From Sporolactobacillus nakayamae (GTDB lineage: Bacteria > Bacillota > Bacilli > Bacillales > Sporolactobacillaceae), in contig NZ_FOOY01000012.1 of assembly GCF_900113325.1 (NCBI RefSeq), positions 57,270 through 116,463 of the forward strand: a stretch of 59,194 nt of DNA. The letters run 5' to 3'. Each line of letters begins with the position of its first letter. Positions within the stretch are counted from its first letter, which is position 1. Under the pieces are notes generated by a model. That model was not told the origin of the DNA, ran no database searches, and saw only the letters and a program-made list of their open reading frames with translations. Shown here one piece after another: positions 50,975-59,194 of this stretch. The position numbers and the translations under genes are program-made.

Positions 50975-53042
50975 ACTGAACAATGAGGTGCTGACACGCG
51001 GGGATGACGGTTTTTACCGTTTAGATAAGGACAACGAAGCGATCAGGGTATATATGGAAGAAGTGCATGCGAAAACGATTCATTTTCACAGTATCCTAGA
51101 CCGACTGCACTATTTGGTGGACGAACACTACTACTATGACGTGTTTGCCGATTATGTGGACGAGCAAATCGAGCAACTGCATCATATGGCAGCCGACTAT
51201 AATTTCCAATTTAAGTCGTATATGGCCGCAAGTAAATTCTACCGTGATTATGCGATGAAAACCAATGACAAATCTCACTATCTAGAAAATTATGATGAGC
51301 GTGTTGCTATTGTGTCACTGTTTCTCGCTCGTGGAAATTTCGATCTCGCTGTTCGCTTTACGCGCGCGATGATGGAGCAGCGCTATCAGCCGGCGACACC
51401 GACATTTCTGAATGCAGGGAAAGCGCGCCGTGGCGAAATGGTTTCTTGTTTCCTTATTGAAGCCGATGACTCGCTCAACTCGATTAACTACATCGAGAGT
51501 ACGTCACAACAGCTATCAAAAATCGGCGGTGGGGTCGCACTCAATCTATCGAAGATTCGTGCTCGGGGTGAATCAATTAAAGGCGTTGAAGGTGTTGCTA
51601 AGGGTGTGGTTCCGGTTGCGCGCAAATTGCAGCTCGGATTCTCCTATGCCGATCAATTGGGACAACGCCCTGGAGCGGGCGCGGCTTATTTGAATATCTT
51701 TCATTGGGACGCACCGGAATTCCTTGATACAAAGAAGGAAAATGCTGATGAGGATATCCGTCTCTCAACGCTGTCTATTGGATTGATCGTTCCAGGAAAA
51801 TTCTTTGAACTGGCGGAAGCAGGCAAACCATTTTATATGTTTGCACCGTACACGGTTTTTGAGGAATATGGCAAACATTTGGACGATATGGATATGGACG
51901 ACATGTATGATAAGCTGGTTGCAAATCCTGCGGTCAAGAAGAAGTCGGCCGACTCACGAGAATTTCTTAATCTGATTGCACAGATGCAGATGCAATCCGG
52001 ATACCCATATATTTTCTACAAGGACAATGCCAATCGGAATCATCCGTTGCACCGCTTAGGCGACATTAAGATGTCGAATCTGTGTACGGAGATCTTCCAA
52101 CTTCAGGAAACGTCGACAATTAATGACTACAGTGTTCCTGATGATATTCGCCGCGATGTTTCATGTATCCTTGGTTCGCTTAATATCGTGAATGTGATGG
52201 AATCCGGAAAAGTTCGTAATTCAGTACATTCGGGTATTGAAGCATTGACTCAGGTCAGTGATATGACAGAAATCGCCAATGCGCCCGGTGTGAGCCTAGC
52301 GAATCGCGAATTACATTCCGTTGGTCTGGGTGCAATGAATCTTAATGGATATCTCGCCAAAAATCAACTTGCCTACGAGTCAGCGGAAGCTCGGGATTTT
52401 GCACGTACCTTCTTCGCGCTTATGAATTATTATTCGATCGAAAAGTCTATGCTGATCGCTAAAGAACGCGGTACCACGTTCAAGGGATTCGAACAATCTG
52501 ATTATGCTGACGGCTCATATTTTACGAACTATGAACACGAATTTTTCGGACCGAAAACAAAAAGAGCTGCGGAGCTGTTTGACGGAATACATATTCCAAC
52601 GACCGCAGAGTGGACGGAATTGAAGAAAAAGGTTGCTGAATATGGTTTGTACAATGCTTATCGGCTGGCAATAGCTCCGACACAGTCTATCAGTTATGTG
52701 CAGAACGCGACGAGTTCGGTTATGCCCGTTGTAAATGTTATTGAACGGCGCAAATATGGTAACAGTGAGACGATTTATCCGATGCCATTTCTGTCTCCCC
52801 AATCCATGTGGTATTACAAATCAGCTTACCAAACAAACCAATTTCGCGTGATCGACATGATTGCTGAAATTCAGAAGCATGTTGACCAAGGCATCTCGAC
52901 TATTCTTTACGTCGATAGCATGACGAGCACAAGGCAATTGGCAAGATTATATGTTTACGCGCACAAGATGGGACTCAAATCCCTTTACTATACAAGAACT
53001 CAGCTTCTGTCGCCTGAAGAATGCACGGCTTGCTCTGTGTGA
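50937..53042 (+). CDS. nrdE: ribonucleotide reductase class Ib, alpha subunit
   Basis: A 701-residue catalytic subunit reducing ribonucleoside diphosphates. It shows QPATPTFLNAGKARRGEMVSC (first active Cys, spread over about residues 151-171), NLCTEIF (about 380-386), CILGSLNIVNV, and the C-terminal redox pair ECTACSV. It lacks the ATP-cone of class Ia. TTG 50937 inside nrdI is taken as the start, with GAAGG just upstream; a later GTG (50988) has no ribosome binding site. nrdF follows 53 bp on. Confidence 0.95.
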   Translation: MPNEAIKSKSYTELNNEVLTRGDDGFYRLDKDNEAIRVYMEEVHAKTIHFHSILDRLHYLVDEHYYYDVFADYVDEQIEQLHHMAADYNFQFKSYMAASKFYRDYAMKTNDKSHYLENYDERVAIVSLFLARGNFDLAVRFTRAMMEQRYQPATPTFLNAGKARRGEMVSCFLIEADDSLNSINYIESTSQQLSKIGGGVALNLSKIRARGESIKGVEGVAKGVVPVARKLQLGFSYADQLGQRPGAGAAYLNIFHWDAPEFLDTKKENADEDIRLSTLSIGLIVPGKFFELAEAGKPFYMFAPYTVFEEYGKHLDDMDMDDMYDKLVANPAVKKKSADSREFLNLIAQMQMQSGYPYIFYKDNANRNHPLHRLGDIKMSNLCTEIFQLQETSTINDYSVPDDIRRDVSCILGSLNIVNVMESGKVRNSVHSGIEALTQVSDMTEIANAPGVSLANRELHSVGLGAMNLNGYLAKNQLAYESAEARDFARTFFALMNYYSIEKSMLIAKERGTTFKGFEQSDYADGSYFTNYEHEFFGPKTKRAAELFDGIHIPTTAEWTELKKKVAEYGLYNAYRLAIAPTQSISYVQNATSSVMPVVNVIERRKYGNSETIYPMPFLSPQSMWYYKSAYQTNQFRVIDMIAEIQKHVDQGISTILYVDSMTSTRQLARLYVYAHKMGLKSLYYTRTQLLSPEECTACSV

Positions 53043-53095
53043 GGGTTAAGGCGACTTTCCAAACAGATGACAGAATGAAGGATGGATTGTTAACG

Positions 53096-54076
53096 ATGAA
53101 AGCTATTAATTGGAACAGCAGCGATAATCAAGTCGCAAAGGTTTATTGGAAACAAAACATTAACCAGTTCTGGACAGAGGAAGCGTTCAAAGTTTCACGC
53201 GATCTCTCGGATTGGTCGAAAATGAGCGATGATGAACGCGCGACCTATGTTGAGGTTCTCTCAGGACTTACCGGACTCGACCGTGAGCAAGGGGACAACG
53301 GGATGCCGCTGGTAGCCATTCACCATGACAACATGCATGAGCAAGCGGTTTTCGCTTGGATGGGCATGATGGAGCATGTTCACGCGAAATCCTATTCACA
53401 TATTTTTTCAACGTTGATTTCATCGCGAGAGACGGATTATTATTTAGGAGAATGGGTAAACAATCAGCCCGAACTTCAAGAAAAATATCGGTTGATCGCA
53501 CAGTGGTATGATCAGCTCTTTGATAAACGGGAAAATGTGACTCCGTTCAAGCGTTATATGGCAATGTGCGCCTCAGTGTTTCTTGAGAGCTTTTCCTTTT
53601 ACAGTGGTTTCTTCTACCCGGTTTTCTTATCCGGCCAAGGACGGATGATCGCAAGCGGTGAAATCATCCGCAAGATTATTCAGGATGAGTCGATACATGG
53701 AAGTTTTACCGGAATGGTGGCTCAGCGACTCTACCGTGACGAACTCTCGGAAGAAGAACGTAAAATTGCGGACAAAGAACGCGAAACACTGCTGGATAAG
53801 CTGATTGAGGTTGAGAAACTATATACAGCCAAAATTTACACGAAAATCGGTTTAGTCGATGAAGTCATGGACTATGTCTATTATAATGCGAACCGAGCTC
53901 TGCAGAATTTAGGTTATGACGATAAATACGATCACGCTCCGGTCAGCCAGATCGTGTTGAATGGAATTGATACGAGTACGATTAATCATGATTTCTTTTC
54001 AACAAAAGGCGATTATGTTGTTCCGCTAAATATCGAACCGTTAACTGATGAAGATTTCAATTTCGATAATGTCTAA
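53096..54076 (+). CDS. nrdF: ribonucleotide reductase class Ib, beta subunit
   Basis: A 326-residue ferritin-like radical subunit. Helices with metal-binding Asp/Glu and His residues are visible: LDREQGDNGMP (about 62-72), EHVHAKSYS (about 94-102), ESFSFYSGFFYPV (about 165-177) and QDESIHGSF (about 199-207). Tyr in HAKSYSHIF is the probable radical site. ATG 53096 gives MKAINWN; a TTG at 53087 closer to AAGGA is an alternative. It ends the nrdIEF operon. Confidence 0.95.
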   Translation: MKAINWNSSDNQVAKVYWKQNINQFWTEEAFKVSRDLSDWSKMSDDERATYVEVLSGLTGLDREQGDNGMPLVAIHHDNMHEQAVFAWMGMMEHVHAKSYSHIFSTLISSRETDYYLGEWVNNQPELQEKYRLIAQWYDQLFDKRENVTPFKRYMAMCASVFLESFSFYSGFFYPVFLSGQGRMIASGEIIRKIIQDESIHGSFTGMVAQRLYRDELSEEERKIADKERETLLDKLIEVEKLYTAKIYTKIGLVDEVMDYVYYNANRALQNLGYDDKYDHAPVSQIVLNGIDTSTINHDFFSTKGDYVVPLNIEPLTDEDFNFDNV

Positions 54077-54083
54077 TGAATAA

Positions 54084-54114
54084 GTTCCGATCCTTAGTGC
54101 TCGGAACATTTTTA
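54084..54114 (+). terminator. terminator after nrdIEF
   Basis: Stem GTTCCGA (54084-54090) with TCGGAAC (54101-54107), then ATTTTTATT. Confidence 0.82.
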
Positions 54115-54197
54115 TTGCAGAAGACTGACAGAAAATTCGCAAGACACACGAATTTTTATATAAAGATGATGAGTTACTGTATTTGGAGGTCGATTCT

Positions 54198-54821
54198 GTG
54201 ATTCCCCAATGGATAAGAAAAAGTCTGGTTGCCTGTGTCGCTGTATTAACCTTTGGAACGGTTATTCCGACACTGCCCACACATGATCTTGACAAACAAA
54301 ATGATAAGCAAAATATCCAAAAACCGAGAAGCACTGTTGCTGTACGCGATTTTGAGAGCCGTCCTCTATCTGAAGAGCCGAATCGTGATGACACACAACT
54401 GTCAAAGCAAGAGCTGATCGATGGTTTCTCTATTTATGCGGTCAATGAAGCAAAAAAACAAGGGGCAGAAAAATTCGGAACGCGAATCGCTCCGAAAATC
54501 AATAAGCAATACTCAGAACAAATCGTTCCGATATTTGCACAAGCTGTAAAAGAGATTGGTGATATGCATAATTCTTTATGGATACGTCAGCTTGAGGTGA
54601 CACATGATCCTGCTTCTGGACTCGGCGAGCGAATCATGCATGTCTACAACAAACAGACTGGCAAAGAAGTGCTTAAGCTTCATGTTCGGCGTGATCATCC
54701 GCCTTTAGACGGTTATTATTTTAATTTTCATTACCATACAGCACTGGACGGATTCCAGAAGCACCATGAAATCAAGACAATTTACTGGGGAAAGAACATG
54801 CCGCCAAAATGGCAGGTGTGA
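54198..54821 (+). CDS. ypjP: YpjP-like exported protein
   Basis: A 207-residue protein with a basic N-terminus and one hydrophobic segment (about residues 7-24) that may be a signal anchor, followed by a soluble domain. The end, FNFHYHTALDGFQKHHEIKTIYWGK with MPPKW (about 175-206, in two parts), is the YpjP signature as I recall it from Bacillus. Its function is unknown. GTG 54198 is 7 nt after GGAGGT; the frame runs 5 codons further back without a site. Confidence 0.82.
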   Translation: MIPQWIRKSLVACVAVLTFGTVIPTLPTHDLDKQNDKQNIQKPRSTVAVRDFESRPLSEEPNRDDTQLSKQELIDGFSIYAVNEAKKQGAEKFGTRIAPKINKQYSEQIVPIFAQAVKEIGDMHNSLWIRQLEVTHDPASGLGERIMHVYNKQTGKEVLKLHVRRDHPPLDGYYFNFHYHTALDGFQKHHEIKTIYWGKNMPPKWQV

Positions 54822-54825
54822 ATCA

Positions 54826-54868
54826 ACATACAAAAACCGGAGCGAATCATGCTCCGGTTTTTGTATGT
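54826..54868. terminator. bidirectional terminator, ypjP-like / esterase
   Basis: Perfect 17-bp stem ACATACAAAAACCGGAGC with GCTCCGGTTTTTGTATGT, 8-nt loop, between convergent genes. Confidence 0.9.
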
Positions 54869-54898
54869 GACAGCGACTAGATTTAATGACTCAGAGAA

Positions 54899-55540
54899 TC
54901 AGAAGGCGGGTTCAAAGCCCAGCGAGGCAGTGACTTGGGCCATGATTCGATAGCCGATTGGATTCGGATGAATACGGTCGAATCCAAGTAGCTGCGGTTC
55001 GTGCCCTGAGAATGCGTGATAAATATCAGCTACTCGAACGAAAGGATAATCCTCGAGCGAGTTAAGCCGCTCATTATAGGACTCCAACCAACGATTTGTA
55101 TCCGGAATGTAGAATAAAGGATTGTACAAATTCAACACACGAACAATAAACGGACTAGGATTATTTTTATGGAGCACACCGATCTGCCGGATCATTTGTT
55201 CAAAATGAGCTAAACTCTGCTCGCTTGCTTGAATGACTGGCGAAAAGTTTCCTGTGCGCATCCATTGTCGTCCAGCTTTAAGAAAATCATTTCCTCCGCC
55301 GGTCAATGTAATGAACTGAGCATTTCTGATTGCTTCAGAGACGTCCGGTCGTGAGAGATTCGCGCTAATTTCTGCGGTAGTTGCCCCGTTTTTTGCGTAA
55401 ACCCGGCGCTCAATTCGTGTCTGATAGTAGGCTTCGAGCTCGTGGTGATACAGCTTGACAAAATTCGGCTGAAAAATTGTTGCACCCACGCCTACAGTCA
55501 GTGAATCACCAACAGCAGTATAAAGCGGACGAGTCTGCAC
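54899..55540 (-). CDS. SGNH/GDSL-type esterase
   Basis: A 213-residue SGNH hydrolase. Block I GDSLTVG holds the nucleophilic Ser (about residues 11-17), block III is LTGGGNDFL with oxyanion Gly and Asn (about 79-87), and the catalytic Asp and His are in FDRIHPNPIGY (about 191-201). There is no signal peptide, so it acts inside the cell. GTG 55540 is 8 nt from GGAGG; the GTG at 55549 touches that site. It is a single gene with unknown ester substrate, possibly a lysophospholipid. Confidence 0.88.
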   Translation of the reverse strand: MQTRPLYTAVGDSLTVGVGATIFQPNFVKLYHHELEAYYQTRIERRVYAKNGATTAEISANLSRPDVSEAIRNAQFITLTGGGNDFLKAGRQWMRTGNFSPVIQASEQSLAHFEQMIRQIGVLHKNNPSPFIVRVLNLYNPLFYIPDTNRWLESYNERLNSLEDYPFVRVADIYHAFSGHEPQLLGFDRIHPNPIGYRIMAQVTASLGFEPAF

Positions 55541-55637
55541 TACGATCACCTCCGTTCACGAACTGTCTTTTTGCTATAGTGTATTCAATATAGAAGAACA
55601 GGTTCAGACGCGTTAAAGGAGGGATAGAGGGAAATGT

Positions 55638-55688
55638 ACTAAAAAAAACAGCGCCCACATGTGAAACACAGTGAGACGCTGTTTTCTA
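55638..55688 (-). terminator. terminator after the CAP protein gene
   Basis: On the minus strand AAAACAGCGTCTCA pairs with TGGGCGCTGTTTT (arms near 55685-55672 and 55656-55644), followed by an eight-T run. Confidence 0.75.
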
Positions 55689-55719
55689 TTGGGTTCGTTG
55701 ATTGTCGAAGTAAAACGGA

Positions 55720-56520
55720 TTAGTTGCCGATGAATTCCTGAGTCCAGTAGGAGCCATAGGAGCCGCCCTGAACATAGCCGACACCGATTGTGGTAAAGCT
55801 TGCGTTTAAAATATTCGCACGGTGGCCCGGGCTGTTCATCCATCCTTGAACAACTTCTTCAGGTGTCTTTTGTCCGGCAGCAATGTTTTCCCCGGCTGTT
55901 TTATAGGAAATACCGAATTTTTTCATCATATCAAATGGTGAACCATAGGTCGGTGACTGGTGGTCAAAATAATTTTTGTCACTCATATCTTGAGATTTGG
56001 CGCGCGCCATTTTCGATAGAGTGCTGTTATCTGCTTTCAGTGGCTGGAGTCCGGCTTTTGTTCGTTCCTGATTCGTCAGTTCGACGACTTTTTGCTCGTA
56101 AGCGTTCATCTCACTATTTGAGGTTTGATTGTTGTCTGCTGGCTTGGACGAGTTGTCAGCCGCAGGCTTTTCAGCATTGGCAGGTGCCTCGGATTTTTGC
56201 GGTTCGGCAGGCTTAGCGGCCTTAGGTTTTTCCGCTTTGCTTGCATGCTTCTTCTTTGGCGTATCTGCGTTCTTAGAAGTATGCTGCGCATCCTGTTCCT
56301 GAACTTGTGTAAAATCAAGGGTAATACCCAGACTTTTCAACAATGCGTTAAGATCCAGATTCTGTTGATCCTTCACTTTTAATGAGTTAAGCAGGCTCGT
56401 CACGTCAGCTTTGCATAATTCGTTTTTTGGCTGCTCTGCTGCGTTTGCCTGTCCACCTCCGATTACGAGTGGCAGGGCAATCATCCCTGCGATGGTTAAA
56501 CCAACTACTTTCTTTTTCAT
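55720..56520 (-). CDS. secreted CAP (SCP-like) domain protein
   Basis: A 266-residue exported protein. Signal peptide MKKKVVGLTIAGMIALPLVI, with a likely cut after QANAA (residue 28). Residues about 30-85 are polar, and 86-140 a Lys/Ala/Pro-rich linker of low complexity. The C-terminal 125 residues are a CAP domain like YkwD, with ELTNQERTKAGL (about 147-158), NYFDHQSPTYG, GENIAAGQ (about 207-214) and SPGHRANIL (about 227-235). It probably acts at the cell surface or spore. ATG 56520 follows AAGGAGGG. Confidence 0.9.
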   Translation of the reverse strand: MKKKVVGLTIAGMIALPLVIGGGQANAAEQPKNELCKADVTSLLNSLKVKDQQNLDLNALLKSLGITLDFTQVQEQDAQHTSKNADTPKKKHASKAEKPKAAKPAEPQKSEAPANAEKPAADNSSKPADNNQTSNSEMNAYEQKVVELTNQERTKAGLQPLKADNSTLSKMARAKSQDMSDKNYFDHQSPTYGSPFDMMKKFGISYKTAGENIAAGQKTPEEVVQGWMNSPGHRANILNASFTTIGVGYVQGGSYGSYWTQEFIGN

Positions 56521-56835
56521 TGTGTAATTCCCTCCTTGGTTAATAGGTTTCGAGTTTGGGAGATTTGTAGTGGGGTAAAGGGTGGAATTACATGATGTTA
56601 CCATATTTGTGGAAGATCCAGCCAGATGTGAGTAAACGTGCGTTTTAGAGCTTATTATATAAGAAGAAAGAGAACATAAATGGTTGTCCTCATTGGTTGT
56701 TAGGGATAGTTGCAAAGAGTTCGAAAGATAATCGTTTTGTGGACCCATTGTCATGTTGAGACAAAAAAACAGCCCTTCGATCTTCAACGAACATCGAAAG
56801 ACTGAGCTATTAATCATTTATAGGTGTGCAGGTAC
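56521..56835. other. gap between S9 peptidase and CAP genes
   Basis: 315 bp with two control elements on the minus strand: a terminator for the S9 gene near 56807-56763 and, for the CAP gene, a TATAAT at 56659-56654 without a convincing -35. No ORF is supportable. Confidence 0.5.
56763..56807 (-). terminator. terminator after the S9 peptidase gene
   Basis: On the minus strand AGCTCAGTCTTTCGAT pairs imperfectly with ATCGAAGGGCTGT, closed by a loop of about 11 nt and followed by T7. Confidence 0.75.
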
Positions 56836-58815
56836 TCATTGAATTGTTTCTATCGTAGTGTATCGATTGAACCAGCTAATGATCTCGTGCAGTCGGGTCA
56901 GACGATTTTGCGGTCGCCCGCTTCTCGAAAGCTCGTGGTTTTCCCCTTTGATTCGCACAAAGCGTGTTGTGACACCAAGTCGGCGCAGTGCAACGTACCA
57001 TTGCTCCGCTTGTTCGATTGGACAGCGATGATCCTGCTCGCTGTGAATGATACAAATAGGCGTGTTGACTTTATTCGCGTTACGGATTGGTGAGAAACTC
57101 ATCAGCAGATCTTCATCGCTCCATAAGTCGGCACCGTTAAAGTAACGCGTGAGAAAATAATAGCCGATATCGCTTGTACCAAAGAAGTTATACAGGTTGC
57201 AGATTGATCTCTGTGTTACTGCCGCACGAAAACGGTTGGTGGTTCCGACAATCGTATTAGTCATAAAGCCGCCATAGCTGCCGCCGGTGACATACTGGCG
57301 ATCACGATCGCACTTAGGAAAATGATCCAACACATAGTCTAGTCCTTTAATAATGTCTATCTTGTCTTTTCTGCCCCAGTCGCCGTAACATCCGGCACAG
57401 AATTCGGCGCCATAACCGCGGCTGCCGCGTGGATTCGTGTACACAACAGCGTATCCTTGTGCCGCGAGACATTGAAATTCATGATTAAACGAGTCACCGT
57501 AAGCGGCTGCGGGGCCGCCGTGTATCTCTAATACCACTGGAACTTTGTCTGTGGTTGGGAAGGACTCCGGAGGCATGAGCAGCCATCCGTCGATTTTCCA
57601 TCCATCGGCACCTTTGTATGTAAAAGAAATTGGCTTACTCACATCTAATTGCTCAAAAAGTTGCTGATTATGATTGCTGATTTGTCGAACGGTGTCGCCA
57701 TTTCCCAGGAAATAGAGATCTCCCGTTGAAAGCGGTGTTGAAATAATGGCGGCAATCGTTCCATTTTTCATCGAGAAGGAAGTCATCACATGTTCATCCT
57801 TCATGAACACTGCTGCGTATTCTCCTCGCAGATTCACCGATTTTAATCCGCTAATGGGTCCGTCTTGGACAAGGTAGGTCAACGATTGGCCATCCTTCGC
57901 CCAGGCGAGAAGCTGATGACCAGCATCAAAACGAACATCGGTGCCGATAAAATTGCCGAGTGATAAGTGTTCGTTCTTTGTAAGATTCCTTGCCGTGCCA
58001 CCAGTGGATGGGATGAGCAAAATCGTTATGTTTTCCGGAGTACATTCCCCATCTTCATTTCCAGCCAATGCGATCGTTTTTCCATCCGGGGAAATTTGAC
58101 TGTCATAAATAGTACCTTTTGCTTCATAAATGCGTGTTGTCGTGCGTGCAGAAAGATCAAAAGCGTAAAGGTCAAGAAGATAATCACTTTGGTCCGGATC
58201 AGCCTTGCCCATACAGAAATATAATCTGTTGCCTTCAGGTGCGAAGACTGGAAGTTCCGCGTCACAGCTGGGATTTGAGATCAGTTCTCTATACTTGTCC
58301 TCAATTGAGAAAAGATAGAGCGCTGATGTTCCATCAACAAATCCTTGGCCGTTTTGTAAATATCTGAGTCTGGTGATGACGGTGACATCCGAGTTGTCGC
58401 TATTCTTTTCATCTTTTAAAATGGTTTGGCAGACGACTTGTTTTCCATTTGGGCTAAGTGCAAAGCTTTGCACCCCATTTTCAAACTCGGTTACTCGCTC
58501 GGACTCGCCGCCGAACAGAGAGATTCGCCATACTTGATCCGTTCCCGTACGATTTGAAAGATAGTAGACATAGGTACTGTCGGCAGAAAAACATGGGCTA
58601 TGATGCTTTACCAGCGTATTTTCCGTGTAATCATACGTCAGCGGTTTTGGCGAACCTTCGCCATCCGTCCAATAGAGGGCGGATGTATAGCCGTTTTGTT
58701 TAAGATCAGTTTTGGTCACGACATAAACTGCTTTTGTGCCATCTTGAGAGAGTGCCGGAGACCCGGCAAAAGTAAAAGCCGTTAAATCATCACTAGTAAT
58801 CAGCCGTTTGTTCAA
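56836..58815 (-). CDS. S9 family peptidase (prolyl oligopeptidase type)
   Basis: A 659-residue serine peptidase, dipeptidyl-peptidase IV/acylaminoacyl-peptidase like. The N-terminal 400 residues form a beta-propeller with TolB-like repeats (for example FSADSTYVYYLSNRTG and ISPDGKTIALAG). The alpha/beta hydrolase domain carries nucleophile Ser in TGGSYGGFMTN (about residues 507-517), Asp in HSEQDHRCP (about 591-599) and His in GENHELSR (about 626-633). It has no signal peptide, so it is cytoplasmic and removes N-terminal blocked or dipeptide residues. It is a single gene. Confidence 0.93.
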   Translation of the reverse strand: MNKRLITSDDLTAFTFAGSPALSQDGTKAVYVVTKTDLKQNGYTSALYWTDGEGSPKPLTYDYTENTLVKHHSPCFSADSTYVYYLSNRTGTDQVWRISLFGGESERVTEFENGVQSFALSPNGKQVVCQTILKDEKNSDNSDVTVITRLRYLQNGQGFVDGTSALYLFSIEDKYRELISNPSCDAELPVFAPEGNRLYFCMGKADPDQSDYLLDLYAFDLSARTTTRIYEAKGTIYDSQISPDGKTIALAGNEDGECTPENITILLIPSTGGTARNLTKNEHLSLGNFIGTDVRFDAGHQLLAWAKDGQSLTYLVQDGPISGLKSVNLRGEYAAVFMKDEHVMTSFSMKNGTIAAIISTPLSTGDLYFLGNGDTVRQISNHNQQLFEQLDVSKPISFTYKGADGWKIDGWLLMPPESFPTTDKVPVVLEIHGGPAAAYGDSFNHEFQCLAAQGYAVVYTNPRGSRGYGAEFCAGCYGDWGRKDKIDIIKGLDYVLDHFPKCDRDRQYVTGGSYGGFMTNTIVGTTNRFRAAVTQRSICNLYNFFGTSDIGYYFLTRYFNGADLWSDEDLLMSFSPIRNANKVNTPICIIHSEQDHRCPIEQAEQWYVALRRLGVTTRFVRIKGENHELSRSGRPQNRLTRLHEIISWFNRYTTIETIQ

Positions 58816-58889
58816 GTTGATGTCCCCCTTTGATCTAGTTATAGGTGATTATAACAGAATGCTGCCTTTTCTTGTGCGATTGTCTATAT

Positions 58890-58955
58890 CGAGTAGGAGG
58901 AGATAATTTCTCCGACCTCTCACACCACCGTACGTACGGGTCCGTATACGGCGGT
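58890..58955 (-). ncRNA. group II intron domains V and VI (3' end)
   Basis: Downstream of the maturase stop, on the minus strand, a hairpin CCGCCGTA-TACGG-ACC-CGTACG-TACGGTGG (fwd 58925-58954) looks like domain V, and a second hairpin with GGAGAAATTATCTCC (fwd about 58895-58915) like domain VI. The intron 3' end should be near 58890. The downstream exon is the region before the S9 gene start. Confidence 0.75.
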
Positions 58956-59194
58956 TCAATAGCTTAAGTGTGCATGCTCGAACAGATGGACTAGATTTTT
59001 GAGTCCCACCTGTTCGAGTATTTTGTTTGTGATCGACCGATGTAAGATATGGCTACAGGCGATGCGCCAGTAGCCTTTTCGTGTATTCGCCCATTCCCAT
59101 GCTTTTGGTTTTGGAACGTTAAGTTTCATGAGACTTTTATATCTCGTCTTGACTTTCTTCCAACGTTTCCAAATGATCTGGCGAATTCTTCGCC
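58956..59194 (-). mobile_element. ltrA: group II intron reverse transcriptase/maturase, C-terminal part
   Basis: The minus-strand frame, open at the window edge and ending in TGA at 58956, encodes 78 residues starting RRIRQIIWKRWKKVKTRY. It includes GYWRIACSHILHRSITN (about residues 40-56) and ends EHAHLSY. This is the C-terminal maturase/DNA-binding region of bacterial LtrA-type intron proteins. No HNH endonuclease domain follows. The reverse transcriptase domain, and the 5' half of the intron, lie outside the window. The frame is intact as far as seen. Confidence 0.88.

Noticed and set aside
56521-56817. 99-residue N-terminal extension of the CAP protein
   Set aside because: It covers the terminator and promoter gap; the signal peptide begins at the ATG 56520, which has AAGGAGGG.

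Overview
The window reads as a chromosomal segment of a low-to-mid GC, spore-forming member of the Bacilli. The evidence is strong Shine-Dalgarno sites, frequent TTG/GTG starts, T-box leaders, LysR regulators of AlsR and GltC type, a LipM-type octanoyltransferase, a YjcZ-type sporulation miniprotein and a YtaF-like protein. The alsSD locus next to an aquaglyceroporin would fit a lactic or mixed-acid fermenting spore former such as the Sporolactobacillaceae. That family-level placement is inference.

Layout. 1-319: a 20-bp tandem repeat cut by the left edge. 320-1453: a DUF3290/DUF421 membrane pair. 1672-1785: a YjcZ-like miniprotein. 1884-5083: an ECF vitamin transporter (S component, EcfA1, EcfA2, EcfT) with a terminator between the S gene and the shared module. 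5171-12199: single genes (GNAT, glutaredoxin, DedA, GlpF-like channel, AraC regulator, thioesterase, cardiolipin synthase, AI-2E family permease). 12203-15783: alsR facing alsSD, with a TAAT-N11-ATTA operator. 15950-22408: small membrane protein, YtaF-like protein, methyltransferase, TIGR00266 protein, BNR protein, HAD protein, CoaW. 22469-25632: serA plus a class V aminotransferase under a serine-type T-box. 25980-31893: hisC-like gene, RpiR regulator, then the hom-thrC-thrB operon. 31979-32817: a second T-box leader, divergent from hom, driving a highly diverged orphan IlvH-like ACT protein. 32901-36556: SWIM and SNF2 genes. 36942-38732: lipM-lipA. 38855-46013: gltC facing gltAB. 46605-50277: ppx-ppk. 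50591-54076: nrdIEF behind two NrdR-like boxes. 54198-58815: YpjP-like, SGNH esterase, CAP protein, S9 peptidase. 58890-59194: the 3' end of a group II intron, cut by the right edge.

Much of the window is amino-acid and cofactor metabolism, and several regulatory links can be read directly: AlsR to alsSD, GltC to gltAB, NrdR to nrdIEF and Ser-tRNA to serA. The most novel-looking item is the T-box-controlled orphan ACT gene back to back with the threonine operon. The T-box specifier position reads a threonine codon, and its TGGA motif argues against a branched-chain tRNA, so the gene may belong to a threonine-starvation response. A dispersed family of palindromic intergenic repeats (GCGGAA-AAA-TTCCGC core) occurs at three places. 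No rRNA, tRNA, CRISPR array or prophage was seen.
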